From Pseudomonas donghuensis (GTDB lineage Bacteria; Pseudomonadota; Gammaproteobacteria; Pseudomonadales; Pseudomonadaceae), in the NCBI RefSeq assembly GCF_000259195.1, contig NZ_JH650757.1:22217-69343 (forward strand): a stretch of DNA of 47,127 bases, written 5' to 3'. A program made the translations under genes and the position numbers. Below the pieces are notes generated by a model that saw nothing but the letters and a program-made list of their open reading frames with translations, made no database searches and was not told the origin of the DNA. Of the stretch, positions 1 through 8,715 are shown piece after piece (positions within the stretch are counted from its first letter, which is position 1; each line of letters begins with the position of its first letter).

Positions 1-519
1 CCCTCCGTCTATATCGCCACCAGCCTCGATGGCTACATCGCCCGTGAAAGCGGTGAGCTGGACTGGCTGATGGTCGCCACCAGTTCCAGTGACGACCACG
101 GTTACGCCGCGTACATGGCCACTGTCGACACCCTGGTCATGGGCCGCAACACCTTTGAGAAGGTCCTGACCTTTGGCGAGTGGCCGTATCCGCACAAGCG
201 TGTGGTGGTGCTGAGCAGCACCTTGCAGCAGGCCGATATGCAGCATGGCATCGAAGTGCACCCGGGGCCGGTCGCCGACCTGGTCGAGCACCTGAATGAA
301 ACAGGCGCCAAGGGGCTGTACCTCGATGGCGGGCAGGTGATTCAGAGCTTCTTGCGCGAAGGCCGGCTGGATGAACTGACCATCACCCGCATACCGGTGT
401 TGCTGGGCAGTGGCATCCCGCTGTTCGGGGCCCTGGCGAAGGACGTGACGCTGCAGCATATGCGCAGCACCACCTTTGAAAGCGGCTTTGTGCAGAGTAC
501 CTACCGGGTCCTCAAGTAA
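1..519 (+). CDS. Dihydrofolate reductase family protein (RibD C-terminal-like), 5' truncated
   Basis: The frame is open from base 1, so the start codon lies outside the window and 172 residues are visible. The N-terminal read (VYIATSLDGYIA, then LDWL) is the usual opening of small DHFR-fold proteins related to the RibD C-terminal domain. The internal GRNTFEKVL and LYLDGGQVIQ segments match the family's NADPH-binding regions, and the end (TYRVLK) is typical. These proteins are predicted cytoplasmic NADPH-dependent reductases, mostly of unknown substrate, and are not the essential FolA. Probably only a few residues are missing. A REP pair follows the stop. The family call is firm; the substrate is unknown. 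Confidence 0.8.
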   Translation, partial: PSVYIATSLDGYIARESGELDWLMVATSSSDDHGYAAYMATVDTLVMGRNTFEKVLTFGEWPYPHKRVVVLSSTLQQADMQHGIEVHPGPVADLVEHLNETGAKGLYLDGGQVIQSFLREGRLDELTITRIPVLLGSGIPLFGALAKDVTLQHMRSTTFESGFVQSTYRVLK

Positions 520-535
520 AACCTACACCACGGAC

Positions 536-655
536 TTGTGGGAACTGGCTTGCCAGCAGCACATTTACATCGACTGTACCGACGCCATCGCGGGTCAAGC
601 CCGCTCCTACAGAAACACCGCCATACCTGTGGGAGCGGGCTTGCCCCGCGATGAG
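536..655. repeat. REP elements, inverted pair plus a partial copy
   Basis: A partial REP core (gtgggaactggcttgcc) at about 537-553 is followed by an inverted pair. The left arm runs about 580-608 (catcgcgggtcaagcccgctcc) and the right arm about 627-655 (gtgggagcgggcttgcccc then gcgatgagg). These are Pseudomonas-type extragenic palindromes in the gap between the convergent reductase and ndh genes, where they may act as 3' mRNA-stabilising or terminator-like structures. Confidence 0.85.
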
Positions 656-676
656 GCCCTCAAAGCCAATCCAACG

Positions 677-1972
677 TCAGTGCAACTTCAACCGCGGCTC
701 AGTCCCACGCCCGATCCGGCTACCCAGCATCAGCATCAGCGTACGGAATGTCCCGTACAGCGCCATCTGGTGCATGCGGTACAGCGACACATAGAACATC
801 CGCGCCAACCAGCCTTCGAGCATCACGCTGCCGGTCAGGTTGCCCATCAGGTTACCCACCGCCGAGAAGCGCGACAGCGACACCAGCGAGCCATAATCCC
901 GGTACGCATACGTCGGCAACGGCTTGCCTTCCAGGCGCGCCTTCAAGCCCTTGGCCAGCAACGACGCCTGCTGGTGCGCAGCCTGCGCCCGTGGCGGCAC
1001 GTTGCGGTCACTACCCGGTTGCGGGCAGGCGGCGCAGTCGCCGAAGGCGAAGATGTTGTCGTCCAGGGTGGTTTGCAGGGTAGGGCGCACCACCAGCTGG
1101 TTGATCCGGTTGGTTTCCAGGCCGTCGATGTCCTTGAGGAAACCCGGCGCACGAATACCTGCCGCCCAGACCTTGAGGCTGGCCTGAATCACGTCACCAT
1201 TGCTGGTGCGCAGCTCATCGGCGGTCACTTCACTGACCGCCGCGTTGGTCATCACCGTCACCCCGAGTTTCTCCAGGGTCTTGTGCACGGGCACGCTGAT
1301 GCGCTCCGGCAGCGCTGGCAGTACCCGCGGGCCAGCCTCGATCAGGGTGATGTGCATGTCTTTGGGCTGGATACGATCCAGGCCGTAAGCCGCCAGCTCA
1401 TGGGCCGCGTGGTGCAGCTCGGCGGCCAGTTCCACACCGGTGGCACCGGCGCCGACGATGGCCACGCTGATTTGCTCATTGGCCTGATCGCCGGCGTGGG
1501 CGCGCAGGTAATGATTGAGCAGTTGCTGGTGGAAGCGCTCGGCCTGCTTGCGGGTGTCGAGGAACAGGCAATGCTGCGCCGCGCCCAAGGTGCCGAAGTC
1601 GTTGGTGTTACTGCCCACTGCGATCACCAGGGTGTCATAGCCCAGGGTGCGCGCAGGCAGCAGTTCGCGACCGTCTTCATCGAGGGTGGCAGCCAGCTGG
1701 ATCTGCTTGGTTTCGCGGTCCAGGCCGCTCATGCGCCCGAGTTGGAACTGGAAGTGATTCCACTTGGCCTGGGCCACGTAGTTCAGTTCGTCTTCGGAAG
1801 AGTTGAGCGAGCCCGCCGCCACTTCGTGCAGCAGCGGCTTCCAGATGTGCGTCAGGTTGGCGTCGACCAGGGTGATGCTGGCGCTACCTTTTTTGCCCAG
1901 GGTCTTACCCAGGCGGGTCGCCAGTTCCAGGCCGCCGGCGCCGCCGCCGACAATCACAATACGGTGAGTCAT
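677..1972 (-). CDS. ndh: Type II NADH dehydrogenase (NDH-2)
   Basis: This 431-residue FAD protein would oxidise NADH and reduce membrane quinone without pumping protons. An N-terminal FAD-binding motif (GGGAGGLELATRLG, residues about 8-21) and a second dinucleotide-binding motif (VGAGATGVELAAEL, about 173-186) are clear. The late NIFAFGDCAA block is the C-terminal FAD-contact motif. The C-terminal 60 residues are hydrophobic and amphipathic, as expected for the membrane-binding part of NDH-2. Length and motif order match the family. The start ATG at 1972 follows a gap of 84 bp after the DUF3094 gene on the same strand, so the two may be co-transcribed. It faces the reductase at 1-519 convergently. 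Confidence 0.93.
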   Translation of the reverse strand: MTHRIVIVGGGAGGLELATRLGKTLGKKGSASITLVDANLTHIWKPLLHEVAAGSLNSSEDELNYVAQAKWNHFQFQLGRMSGLDRETKQIQLAATLDEDGRELLPARTLGYDTLVIAVGSNTNDFGTLGAAQHCLFLDTRKQAERFHQQLLNHYLRAHAGDQANEQISVAIVGAGATGVELAAELHHAAHELAAYGLDRIQPKDMHITLIEAGPRVLPALPERISVPVHKTLEKLGVTVMTNAAVSEVTADELRTSNGDVIQASLKVWAAGIRAPGFLKDIDGLETNRINQLVVRPTLQTTLDDNIFAFGDCAACPQPGSDRNVPPRAQAAHQQASLLAKGLKARLEGKPLPTYAYRDYGSLVSLSRFSAVGNLMGNLTGSVMLEGWLARMFYVSLYRMHQMALYGTFRTLMLMLGSRIGRGTEPRLKLH

Positions 1973-2056
1973 GGAGATATCTCATAAGGTTTACGGAATT
2001 CGGGTCTTGAGTGGCAGGCCGCACGGGGCGGGCGTTGTGGGCGAGCGCAAGGCAGC

Positions 2057-2230
2057 TCATAGCACCAGATGACTCAAGAGGCGGCTCAACAAGCCGAGTG
2101 CAACGGTCACGACCACCACCAGCAGAAGGAGCAGCCAGGGCCGGAATGGCTTGCGCTCGACTTGGTGCTGGGGGGCTCGCAGGTATTCATCGACACGACG
2201 CTGGTCTTCGGGATTCAGGCGGCTGGTCAT
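2057..2230 (-). CDS. DUF3094-type small membrane protein
   Basis: A 57-residue protein starts MTSRLNPEDQRRVDEYL, followed by a basic stretch (VERKPFRPW) and one strong hydrophobic helix (LLLLLVVVVVTVALGLL, residues about 34-50), and ends SRLLSHLVL. The N-terminal sequence matches my memory of the DUF3094 family, which is restricted to Pseudomonas and relatives and has no known function. It looks like a single-pass inner-membrane protein with a cytoplasmic N-terminus. It lies upstream of ndh on the same strand, as in other pseudomonads. It is short, but the reading frame and helix are convincing. Confidence 0.8.
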   Translation of the reverse strand: MTSRLNPEDQRRVDEYLRAPQHQVERKPFRPWLLLLLVVVVTVALGLLSRLLSHLVL

Positions 2231-2278
2231 GAGGGCCTCGTCAGATAGACGCTTGTGACTGTGGGAACGCTACAGTGT

Positions 2279-2362
2279 TCACTCTAGTCGCTCGAAGGTT
2301 GCCCAGCGTTCAGTCACTTGGCTGTCTTTATAACGAATGATTGCGCTTTGTATCACCGGCAC
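2279..2362 (-). CDS. Possible 27-residue ORF downstream of DUF1780 gene
   Basis: A GTG-initiated frame (VPVIQSAIIRYKDS, then QVTERWATFERLE) lies between the DUF1780 and DUF3094 genes. The reading is protein-like and is in frame with the DUF1780 gene past its TGA stop at 2399-2401. No convincing ribosome binding site is seen, so it could be a tiny gene, the eroded end of a longer gene, or chance. Confidence 0.2.
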   Translation of the reverse strand: MPVIQSAIIRYKDSQVTERWATFERLE

Positions 2363-2398
2363 AGAATTTATGCCATCGGGCTTTGGCAGGGGGCCAGC

Positions 2399-3028
2399 TC
2401 AGAGGCTTATTCCTACATCGAAAACGATGCTGCGCCCCAAATTGCCGCGCAAGAAGTCCGGCGCATCGGGGTGGGCAAACAGCACCCGGGCGAAGGTCGG
2501 GCCGACCAGCGACAACGAGCGCCAGCCCTGGCGCAGGTATTCGGTGGGCGGCGGGAAGTGGCTGTTGAGGTCGAGTACTTCGCGCTTGAGGCTGGCAAAG
2601 GCAATGATGTCCAGCTCGCTCAGGTCCAGGCCGCGCTCCTGGTAGTTGTGCGATTTTTTACGCAGGGTCGGCGCCAGGCGCTGCAGCAGTTCCTGGGCGC
2701 TGATCCGCCGGGGCCGGGCTTCGCGGCGTACCAGTTGGCTCAACGAGAAGGCACTGCGCCGGCGCTGCAGCTCTTCGCGCCATTCGTCGTTCAGGCGCCG
2801 GCCTTCATCGAGGACAAAAAACACCTCGAAGGCGGCATCGCGAAACAGCACATCAGGCGGTTCTTGCCCGGCGGCGGCAAAGTCTTCGCTGCGGTAGGGA
2901 ATGTTCAAGCCTTGCAGCAGGCGCTGGCATACCCAACGCTCACGTTCCCATTTACGGGCATTGGATAGAAACGCATTGGCTTGTTCGGCCTGAATGGTGA
3001 GCAGGCGCAAATAGTCTGAGTCGTCCAT
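2399..3028 (-). CDS. DUF1780 family protein
   Basis: A 209-residue soluble protein begins MDDSDYLRLLTIQAEQANAF. I chose the ATG at 3028 because upstream in-frame sequence (to 3115) runs into the divergent promoter region and reads unlike a protein. The charged N-terminal half (WERERWVCQRLLQGLNIPY, then DVLFRDAAFEVFFVLDEGRRLNDEW) resembles DUF1780. That family sits beside ndh/DUF3094 in Pseudomonas and has been suggested, on fold grounds, to be nuclease-like. No catalytic motif can be proven by eye. It has no signal peptide or membrane helix, so it should be cytoplasmic. It is divergent from the gene at 3150. Confidence 0.7.
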   Translation of the reverse strand: MDDSDYLRLLTIQAEQANAFLSNARKWERERWVCQRLLQGLNIPYRSEDFAAAGQEPPDVLFRDAAFEVFFVLDEGRRLNDEWREELQRRRSAFSLSQLVRREARPRRISAQELLQRLAPTLRKKSHNYQERGLDLSELDIIAFASLKREVLDLNSHFPPPTEYLRQGWRSLSLVGPTFARVLFAHPDAPDFLRGNLGRSIVFDVGISL

Positions 3029-3149
3029 GGGCACAAGCTTAGCGTTCAATTGAGCTTTGCAGGAAATGTCTGCAAGCCATTGCTGCGCATGTAAACCAGC
3101 GCCTAGACTGCGCACCCGTTGTGGGCTCAGTGAATATCAGGGAAGAAGC

Positions 3150-3611
3150 ATGAGCGTAGTGAAGATGGGCGGCATATTCGGTTCCGGCACGGTGGTCTGT
3201 GCCCTGGTGGTGTACGGCGTGGGCTTTTTGTTCTGGACGCCCACCGTGCCTTACGACACTGCAGATGGCCGCTATGTGGTGCTCAAGGAGGGCGACTCAC
3301 CGCCCTACAGCGTCAAACTGATTGACCATCGCGGCGCAGAAGATGAAATCGTCCGCAGCTATGCCGAGTTCAACCCCAAGGTGCTCAGCGTCATGCCCGG
3401 CGACTACCGCTTGCGCCTGACCCTGAACGAGTTCGGCTGCTACGGCGCCTGGGCCGATGTGCAGGTATCGGCGACCACCATCAGCGTCATCGAGCAGCAG
3501 CGCAACCCCAGTTGCCAGCCGCCGGACTGGCTGGTTGAAGGCGCCGTGTTCCGCCTGTTCGAGGCACCGAAAGCGCCCGCCGAGGCTGACCAAGCCAACC
3601 CCGAGGTGTAG
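3150..3611 (+). CDS. Membrane-anchored periplasmic protein of unknown function
   Basis: The 153-residue product starts MSVVKMGGIFGSGTVVCALV after the ribosome binding site ggaagaag. One N-terminal hydrophobic segment (residues about 7-25) would anchor it or act as an uncleaved signal. The rest is a beta-rich domain (RYVVLKEGDSPPYSVKLID, DYRLRLTLNEFGCYGAWADV) with two cysteines (one in the GCYG segment, one in PSCQPP) that could form a disulfide in the periplasm. I do not recognise the family. Its last 31 bases, including the stop, are nearly identical to the end of the next gene (see repeat at 3582 and 4829). It lies 29 bp upstream of the MFS gene and is probably co-transcribed with it. Confidence 0.7.
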   Translation: MSVVKMGGIFGSGTVVCALVVYGVGFLFWTPTVPYDTADGRYVVLKEGDSPPYSVKLIDHRGAEDEIVRSYAEFNPKVLSVMPGDYRLRLTLNEFGCYGAWADVQVSATTISVIEQQRNPSCQPPDWLVEGAVFRLFEAPKAPAEADQANPEV

Positions 3612-3612
3612 A
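3582..3612 (+). repeat. 31-bp direct repeat, copy 1 (3' end of gene at 3150)
   Basis: The last codons and stop of this gene (gaggctgaccaagccaac then cccgaggtgtaga) match the end of the downstream MFS gene at 4829-4859 in 29 of 31 positions and in the same frame. The two proteins end EADQANPEV and EADQASPEV although they are otherwise unrelated. Confidence 0.9.
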
Positions 3613-3640
3613 GCCACTCATGACAGGGACGGAGGTGCGC

Positions 3641-4858
3641 ATGGCCTTATCAACCTGGCGGGTATGGAGCGCGGTGACGGTGCTGTGCATCGCTTCCTTC
3701 GCGATGGTGACCTCCGAGTTCGCCCCTATCGGTTTGTTGTCACAGATTTCCGCCGATTTGGCGCAGGAGCCGGCCAGGGTCGGGCTCAGCGTGACCTTGT
3801 ATGCCTGGATTGGCGCTGTCAGTGGCTTGCTTGCCAACAGCCTGAGCCGCTGGGTCGCCCGCAAGCCGCTGATGATTGCCCTGATGTTGATGCTGGCAGC
3901 ATCGAATGCGCTCTCGGCAATCGCCCCGGAGTTTGCCGCGCTGCTCGGTGCGCGGGCACTGGGGGCGTTGGCCCATGGCGTGTTCTGGGCAACCGTGGCC
4001 GCCACCGCCACCCTTATCGCGCCTGCCCGGCAGATGGGCCTGGCCACCTCGATCGTGCTGGGCGGTATTACCCTCGCCACCGTCATGGGCGTGCCACTGG
4101 TCAACCTGGTGGGCCAGTACGACGGCTGGCGAACCGCTTTTGCTTGCCTGGCGTTGCTCTGTGTCGCCAGTGCCGGGGCAATCGCCTTGGTAGTCCCTGA
4201 CCTGGGCCTGGTCGCCGCAGCACCCGGCACCGGGTATGTGGCGGTGCTGCGGCGCCGGGATCTGCTGATCACCTTCGTCATCACCGGGCTGACGGCGGCC
4301 GCACATTTTGCCGCCTACACCTTTGTCGAGCCCTTTATCAGTCAGGTGCCAGACGTCACGCCGTGGCTGGTCGCGGCACTGCTTTTCGCCTTTGGCGCCG
4401 CCGGTTTTCTGGGCAACCTGCTGAGCGCGATCTTCATCGACCGCCACCTCAAACCCTTCATCCTCCTGGCCCTGATCGCCATGGCAGGGGCGCTGCTGAC
4501 CCTGGGCCTGCTTGGGCCCGAGTTGAACCTGCTGGCCGTGGCGGCCTTGCTGATGGTCTGGGGCGTTGCCATCTCGGCACTGTTTACCGGTCTGCAGACC
4601 TGGGTGTTGAGCATCGCCGGCGCCCATACCGTTCCGGCCACGGCCCTGCATACGGCAGTGCTCAATGGCGCGATCGGCCTGGGGGTGATCATCGGCGGTG
4701 GAGCGCTTGAGAGTATTGGCCTGCGGGGCGCCATGCTGGGCGCCAGCATGGTGATACTCCCGGCCATAGTGCTGCTGCTCGCTTCAGGTACGTTGCGCCG
4801 CACAACGCCGGTATTTTCCGCAGCCACTGAGGCTGATCAAGCCAGCCCCGAGGTGTAG
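3641..4858 (+). CDS. MFS drug/sugar exporter, DHA1 (SotB/AraJ-like)
   Basis: A twelve-helix inner-membrane transporter of 405 residues (412 from the upstream ATG at 3620). I prefer the ATG at 3641 because it follows a strong ribosome binding site (ggaggtgcgc). The opening VTVLCIASFAMVTSEFAPIGLLSQISADL, given here only in part, is characteristic of the SotB/AraJ/YdeA branch of proton-driven exporters. A loop motif with basic residues (SRWVARKPLM) sits between helices 2 and 3, and GMPLV-like motif C is represented by GVPLVNLVGQYDGWR. The substrate is unknown. The C-terminal ten residues repeat those of the preceding gene. Confidence 0.85.
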   Translation: MALSTWRVWSAVTVLCIASFAMVTSEFAPIGLLSQISADLAQEPARVGLSVTLYAWIGAVSGLLANSLSRWVARKPLMIALMLMLAASNALSAIAPEFAALLGARALGALAHGVFWATVAATATLIAPARQMGLATSIVLGGITLATVMGVPLVNLVGQYDGWRTAFACLALLCVASAGAIALVVPDLGLVAAAPGTGYVAVLRRRDLLITFVITGLTAAAHFAAYTFVEPFISQVPDVTPWLVAALLFAFGAAGFLGNLLSAIFIDRHLKPFILLALIAMAGALLTLGLLGPELNLLAVAALLMVWGVAISALFTGLQTWVLSIAGAHTVPATALHTAVLNGAIGLGVIIGGGALESIGLRGAMLGASMVILPAIVLLLASGTLRRTTPVFSAATEADQASPEV

Positions 4859-4859
4859 A
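4829..4859 (+). repeat. 31-bp direct repeat, copy 2 (3' end of MFS gene)
   Basis: gaggctgatcaagccagc then cccgaggtgtaga: the partner of 3582-3612, with two mismatches, one of them synonymous (GAC/GAT) and one changing Asn to Ser. Confidence 0.9.
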
Positions 4860-4903
4860 CTGCCCCCACGCCTATTGCCTCACTCGAACAAGGGTTATTT
4901 GCC

Positions 4904-5593
4904 GTGATCAGTGCCGCCGTACTTTCCAGCCAGACCCTGACCATCGCCTGGGTCGCCTATGTGCCCGTGCTGATTTGGGCGGTGGCGCGTACCCGCTGGC
5001 TCGAACTGTTCGCCGACAGCCGTCGCCAGCACTTGCTGTTCGGCACGGTGTTCGCCTTGTTTGCCCTGTGGCTGGTGCGGCGCGACTTCGACACCGGGGT
5101 GTCTTATCACTTCATCGGCATGACCGCCGTGACCCTGCTGCTGGACTGGCCGCTGGCGATTGTCGGTGGCTTGCTGGCGCAGCTCGGCCTGCTGGCGCTG
5201 GGGCGCCAGGACCTGGCGGCGATGGGGGTCAATGGCCTGTTGCTGATCGGCCTGCCGGTGCTGGTTACCGAGGTGTGCGCGATCCTGGTGGAGCGGGCAC
5301 AGCCGCGCAACCTGTTCGTCTATATCTTCTGTTCGGGCTTTTTTGCCGCGGCGCTGTCGGCACTCTTGTGCCTGCTCGGTGGGCTGGGGTTGCTGTGGAT
5401 GGACGGGCGCTTCGTCATGCCGGAGTGGCTCGAGGACTTTATCGGCTACCTGTGGCTGATCATCTTCCCCGAAGCCTTTATCAACGGCATGGTGGTCAGC
5501 GCCCTGGTGGTGTTCTGCCCGGAGTGGCTGGAGACCTTCAACCGGACCCGCTACCTGCAGGCCCCGTGGAAGGACGACGACCCCGGGCGCTGA
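4904..5593 (+). CDS. Energy-coupling factor ABC transporter permease-like (CbiM-like) membrane protein
   Basis: A 229-residue protein of about six or seven transmembrane helices starting at a GTG (VISAAVLSSQTL) after aaggg. It contains RRDFDTGVSYHFIGMTAV, DWPLAI and FPEAFINGMVVSALVVFCPEW, which I recognise from the pseudomonad protein annotated as an ECF-type/CbiM-like permease. No ATPase or other transport subunit is adjacent, so a role in nickel or cobalt uptake is only inferred. Lone CbiM-like proteins of this kind are common in Pseudomonas. It is convergent with yacG, with only a few bases between stops. Confidence 0.75.
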   Translation: MISAAVLSSQTLTIAWVAYVPVLIWAVARTRWLELFADSRRQHLLFGTVFALFALWLVRRDFDTGVSYHFIGMTAVTLLLDWPLAIVGGLLAQLGLLALGRQDLAAMGVNGLLLIGLPVLVTEVCAILVERAQPRNLFVYIFCSGFFAAALSALLCLLGGLGLLWMDGRFVMPEWLEDFIGYLWLIIFPEAFINGMVVSALVVFCPEWLETFNRTRYLQAPWKDDDPGR

Positions 5594-5597
5594 CGGC

Positions 5598-5798
5598 TCA
5601 GTGGCGCGGGTCGAGCTCGCCGGAGAACAGCTCGTCTTCGGCATCCGGGGCGACCGGAATCTTGTGCTCTTCAGCGGCCCAGGCGCCCAGGTCGATCAGC
5701 TTGCAGCGGTCGGAACAGAACGGCCGGAACGGGCTGGTCGCGTTCCATTCCACAGGGGCGCCACAGGTCGGGCAATCTACGGTCATCGGTTGGCTCAT
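5598..5798 (-). CDS. yacG: DNA gyrase inhibitor YacG
   Basis: This 66-residue zinc protein has the four-cysteine zinc site C9-x2-C12 and C28-x3-C32 (CPTC, then PFCSDRC). The family binds the GyrB C-terminal domain and blocks DNA binding by gyrase. The acidic C-terminal tail ([13 protein letters not shown]) is typical. Its ATG overlaps the coaE stop (ATGA), so the two are translationally coupled as the last genes of the pilC-pilD-coaE-yacG operon. Confidence 0.95.
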   Translation of the reverse strand: MSQPMTVDCPTCGAPVEWNATSPFRPFCSDRCKLIDLGAWAAEEHKIPVAPDAEDELFSGELDPRH

Positions 5799-6418
5799 GC
5801 TTGGCCTCCTCGCAAAGTCAGGTAAAAGTGGTGCAGGCGGTCGACCTCCGAATGCAGCCAGCCCAGGTCGCGGTCATTGACCAGCACATCGTGGGCGTGG
5901 CGCAGGCGCTCTTCGCGGCTGGCCTGGGCCTTGAGGATGGCCTGCACCTGTTCGGCGCTGGTCTGGTCGCGCAGCAGGGTGCGCTGCACTTGCAGCGCCT
6001 GCGGCGCATCGATCACCAGCAGGCGGTTGGTGCGCTTGTACTGGCCGGACTCGACCATCAACGGCGAGACGAACACCGCATAGGGCGACTCGGCCTTGGC
6101 CAGGTAGCTGAAGATCTCCTGGCCGATCAACGGGTGCAGCAGGGCTTCGAGCCACAGGCGTTGCTGCGGGTCGGCAAAGATCAGCTCGCGCAGGGCGGCG
6201 CGGTTGAGCTGGCCGTCCTCGAGCAGCACACCCGGGCCGAAACGCTCGACGATACGGGCCAGCGCCGGGCGGCCCGGCTCGACCACCCAGCGCGCGGCCT
6301 GGTCGGCGTCGACCAGGTGCACACCCAGCTCGACAAAGCGCTGCGCAGCGGCGCTCTTGCCACTGCCGATGCCGCCGGTAAGGCCGAGAATCCAGGGAGT
6401 GAAAGCAGCGGTGGTCAT
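5795..6418 (-). CDS. coaE: Dephospho-CoA kinase
   Basis: CoaE phosphorylates the 3' hydroxyl of dephospho-CoA in the last step of coenzyme A synthesis. The 207-residue product carries a P-loop at residues 12-22 ([11 protein letters not shown]), the [13 protein letters not shown] segment, and the LLVIDAP strand that closes the nucleotide fold. The ATG at 6418 shares one base with the pilD stop (TGATG), and the stop overlaps yacG. The frame stays open far upstream (to 6991) inside pilD, but that sequence is a shadow. Co-transcription with pilD is usual in gamma-proteobacteria. Confidence 0.95.
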   Translation of the reverse strand: MTTAAFTPWILGLTGGIGSGKSAAAQRFVELGVHLVDADQAARWVVEPGRPALARIVERFGPGVLLEDGQLNRAALRELIFADPQQRLWLEALLHPLIGQEIFSYLAKAESPYAVFVSPLMVESGQYKRTNRLLVIDAPQALQVQRTLLRDQTSAEQVQAILKAQASREERLRHAHDVLVNDRDLGWLHSEVDRLHHFYLTLRGGQA

Positions 6419-7287
6419 CAGAATCCGGAATATTTCAGATAGGAAGTGGTTATTTGACCACCCCAGAGCAGCGCGATCCAGCCCGCGATGGCCAGATAGG
6501 GACCAAAGGGGATCGGCGTGCTGGCCTGCTTGCGCTGCAGGCGCAGCATAATCAGCCCGATCACCGCCCCCAACAAGGACGACAGCAGCAACGTCAGTGG
6601 CAGGATCTGCCAGCCGCCCCAGGCACCCAGCATCGCCAGCAACTTGAAGTCGCCATAGCCCATGCCTTCCTTGCCGGTAAGCATCTTGAACAACCAGAAC
6701 ACCGACCACAGGCTCAGGTAACCGGCCACCGTGCCCCACAGGGCATCTTCCAGCGGCACGAACATTTCGAAGGCATTGACGATCAACCCCAGCCACAACA
6801 GCGGCAATACCAGGGCATCGGGCAGCAGATGGTGCTCGATGTCGATCATGCTCATGGCCAGCAGGCCCCAGCTCAGCAGCAGCAGGGCCAGGGCGGTGCC
6901 GGTGACGCCGAAGCGCCAGGCGACAAACAGGGTCAGCGCCCCACTGGCGAGTTCCACCAGCGGGTAGCGCGGGCTGATGCGCGCCTGGCAACTGGAACAG
7001 CGCCCGCGCAAGGCCAGGTAACTAATGACCGGTATGTTTTCCCAGGGGCGAATACGGTGGGCGCAATGCGGGCACTGCGACGGCGGCAACAACAGGTCGA
7101 AGCGCGGCGCTTGTGCCTCGCTAGGCAACTCCAGCACCTCGCGCGCCTCGGCCTGCCATTGGCGTTCGAGCATGATCGGCAGGCGATGCACCAGCACATT
7201 GAGAAAGCTGCCGATGATCAGCCCGAGCAACAGGGCGATGCTCAGGTACATCAGTGGCTGGCTGGCCAGGGAGTTCAACAGGTTCAT
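6418..7287 (-). CDS. pilD: Type IV prepilin peptidase / N-methyltransferase
   Basis: A 289-residue inner-membrane aspartyl protease that cleaves leader peptides of type IV pilins and type II secretion pseudopilins and N-methylates the new N-terminus. The bifunctional form is indicated by the cytoplasmic four-cysteine zinc site (C72, C75, C97, C100). The two catalytic aspartates are D149 ([12 protein letters not shown]) and D213 (GMGYGDFK). About eight hydrophobic helices are visible. It is two bases downstream of pilC and overlaps coaE by one base. Its substrate PilA is encoded divergently nearby. Confidence 0.95.
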   Translation of the reverse strand: MNLLNSLASQPLMYLSIALLLGLIIGSFLNVLVHRLPIMLERQWQAEAREVLELPSEAQAPRFDLLLPPSQCPHCAHRIRPWENIPVISYLALRGRCSSCQARISPRYPLVELASGALTLFVAWRFGVTGTALALLLLSWGLLAMSMIDIEHHLLPDALVLPLLWLGLIVNAFEMFVPLEDALWGTVAGYLSLWSVFWLFKMLTGKEGMGYGDFKLLAMLGAWGGWQILPLTLLLSSLLGAVIGLIMLRLQRKQASTPIPFGPYLAIAGWIALLWGGQITTSYLKYSGF

Positions 7288-7289
7288 GG

Positions 7290-8498
7290 TCAGATCACAT
7301 TGCCCAGCTGGAAGATTGGCAGGTACATGGCGATCACCAGGCTGCCCACCAGCAACCCCAGGATCAGCACGATCAACGGCTCAATCAGGGCCGTGAGGGT
7401 GTCGAGCAGGTGGTCGATGGCCTGTTCATAGTGGCTGGCGATCCTGGCGAGCATATCGTCCAGTGTCCCGGCTGTCTCGCCAATGGCGCACATCTGCACC
7501 ACCAGCGCCGGGAACAAGCCGCTGGCGCGCAATGCCACGTTCAAGGCTAGACCACTGGCCAGGTCCTCGCGCACCTTGTGCAGCGCCTGCTCATACAACG
7601 GATTGCCACACGCCCCGGCAACCGGCCCCAGCGCCTCCACCAACGGCACCCCGGCGCCGAACGAAGTCGACAAGGTGCGGGCAAAGCGGGCGAGGGCGGC
7701 ATGCCGGAGCAGGCTGCCAAGCACCGGCAAACGCAGGGCCAGGCGCACCAGCCACAAACGCAACGCAGGCTTGTGTCGATAACCCCAAACCAGCGCGCCA
7801 ACAACGCTGCACGACGTTATCAACAGCAGCCAGAAATGCGCCCCCAGCCACTGCGACAAGCCGATCACCTGTTGGGTAAAGGCCGGCAGCTCGGCACCAA
7901 AGCCGCCGAACAGCGACTGAAAACGCGGCACCACCTCCAGCAGCAACAGCGCCGACACCCCAAAGCCCACCAGCAGCACCAGCAGTGGATAGGTCATGGC
8001 TTTTTTCAGCCGTGCGCGCAGGGCCTGGCGTTGCTCCTGCAGCGCCGCCACCTGGGCCAGCACGACCTCCAGGCTGCCGGACTGCTCACCGGCGTCCACC
8101 AGGTTGCAGTACAGCCGATCGAAATAGTGCGGGTGCCGGCGCAGCGCAGTGGCCAGGCTGCTGCCAGCAGCGATATCGGCCTTGATCGCCCCCAGCAGGC
8201 GGGCCATCGCCGGGTTGGCGCTGCTTTGGGCGACCACATCCAGCGCTTGCAGCAGCGCCACCCCGGCCTTGACCAGGGTGGCCAGCTGGCGGCTGAACTG
8301 GCTCAGCGCCTTGCCATCCAGTGGCCGGCGCCATTGCCACAGCGGCGGGCGCACACTGGCGATGCGCCCCGGGCGAATCCCGCGCTGGCGCAATTGCGCC
8401 CTGATCAACGCCGGGCTGCGTGCGGCGCTCTGGCCGCTGATCAAGGCGCCCTGGGTGTTGGTGCCTTGCCAGTTGTACATCTGGTTGCTGTCGGTCAT
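7290..8498 (-). CDS. pilC: Type IV pilus inner-membrane platform protein PilC
   Basis: A 402-residue GspF/PilC-family protein that forms the membrane platform on which pilus motor ATPases act. I chose the ATG at 8498 (MTDSNQMYNWQG) because it has aaggatg seven bases upstream. The two tandem T2SF domains are visible: QFSRQLATLVKAGVALLQALD in the first half and RFARTLSTSFGAGVPLVEAL in the second, each followed by a transmembrane helix, plus a C-terminal helix. It heads the pilC-pilD-coaE-yacG operon. The motor gene pilB, often located between pilA and pilC in Pseudomonas, is absent here. Confidence 0.92.
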   Translation of the reverse strand: MTDSNQMYNWQGTNTQGALISGQSAARSPALIRAQLRQRGIRPGRIASVRPPLWQWRRPLDGKALSQFSRQLATLVKAGVALLQALDVVAQSSANPAMARLLGAIKADIAAGSSLATALRRHPHYFDRLYCNLVDAGEQSGSLEVVLAQVAALQEQRQALRARLKKAMTYPLLVLLVGFGVSALLLLEVVPRFQSLFGGFGAELPAFTQQVIGLSQWLGAHFWLLLITSCSVVGALVWGYRHKPALRLWLVRLALRLPVLGSLLRHAALARFARTLSTSFGAGVPLVEALGPVAGACGNPLYEQALHKVREDLASGLALNVALRASGLFPALVVQMCAIGETAGTLDDMLARIASHYEQAIDHLLDTLTALIEPLIVLILGLLVGSLVIAMYLPIFQLGNVI

Positions 8499-8715
8499 CG
8501 CCACATCCTTGCTGCGCGGCCTTGCACAAGCCTGGTAACAGCTCCAGGCCCCAAGCGGCGAGCAGTGATGCCCGCCGCCCACTAGAGTAGTCGAGCCAGG
8601 ATGACCGAATGACCGTCACGGGGTGACAAAAGGTGTCTGTTCGGGCCTACTGGCGCGCCTGCTGGCGCCGCACCACTGCGGCCGGCATGAACTGATTTTG
8701 TGAGGGAGAGTGTCC

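Noticed and set aside
476..1987. Open frame of about 500 codons on the plus strand opposite ndh
   Set aside because: It lies antisense to a clear NDH-2 gene and has the Arg/His/Gln-rich composition typical of GC-rich antisense shadows; no domain is recognisable.
5795..6991. CoaE with a 190-residue N-terminal extension
   Set aside because: The extension lies inside pilD in another frame; the P-loop sits at residues 12-22 from the ATG at 6418, as in other CoaE proteins.
8580..8715. Sigma-54 promoter for pilA
   Set aside because: I looked for GG-N10-GC with a TGGC context and found only off-spacing matches; pilA control is left open.
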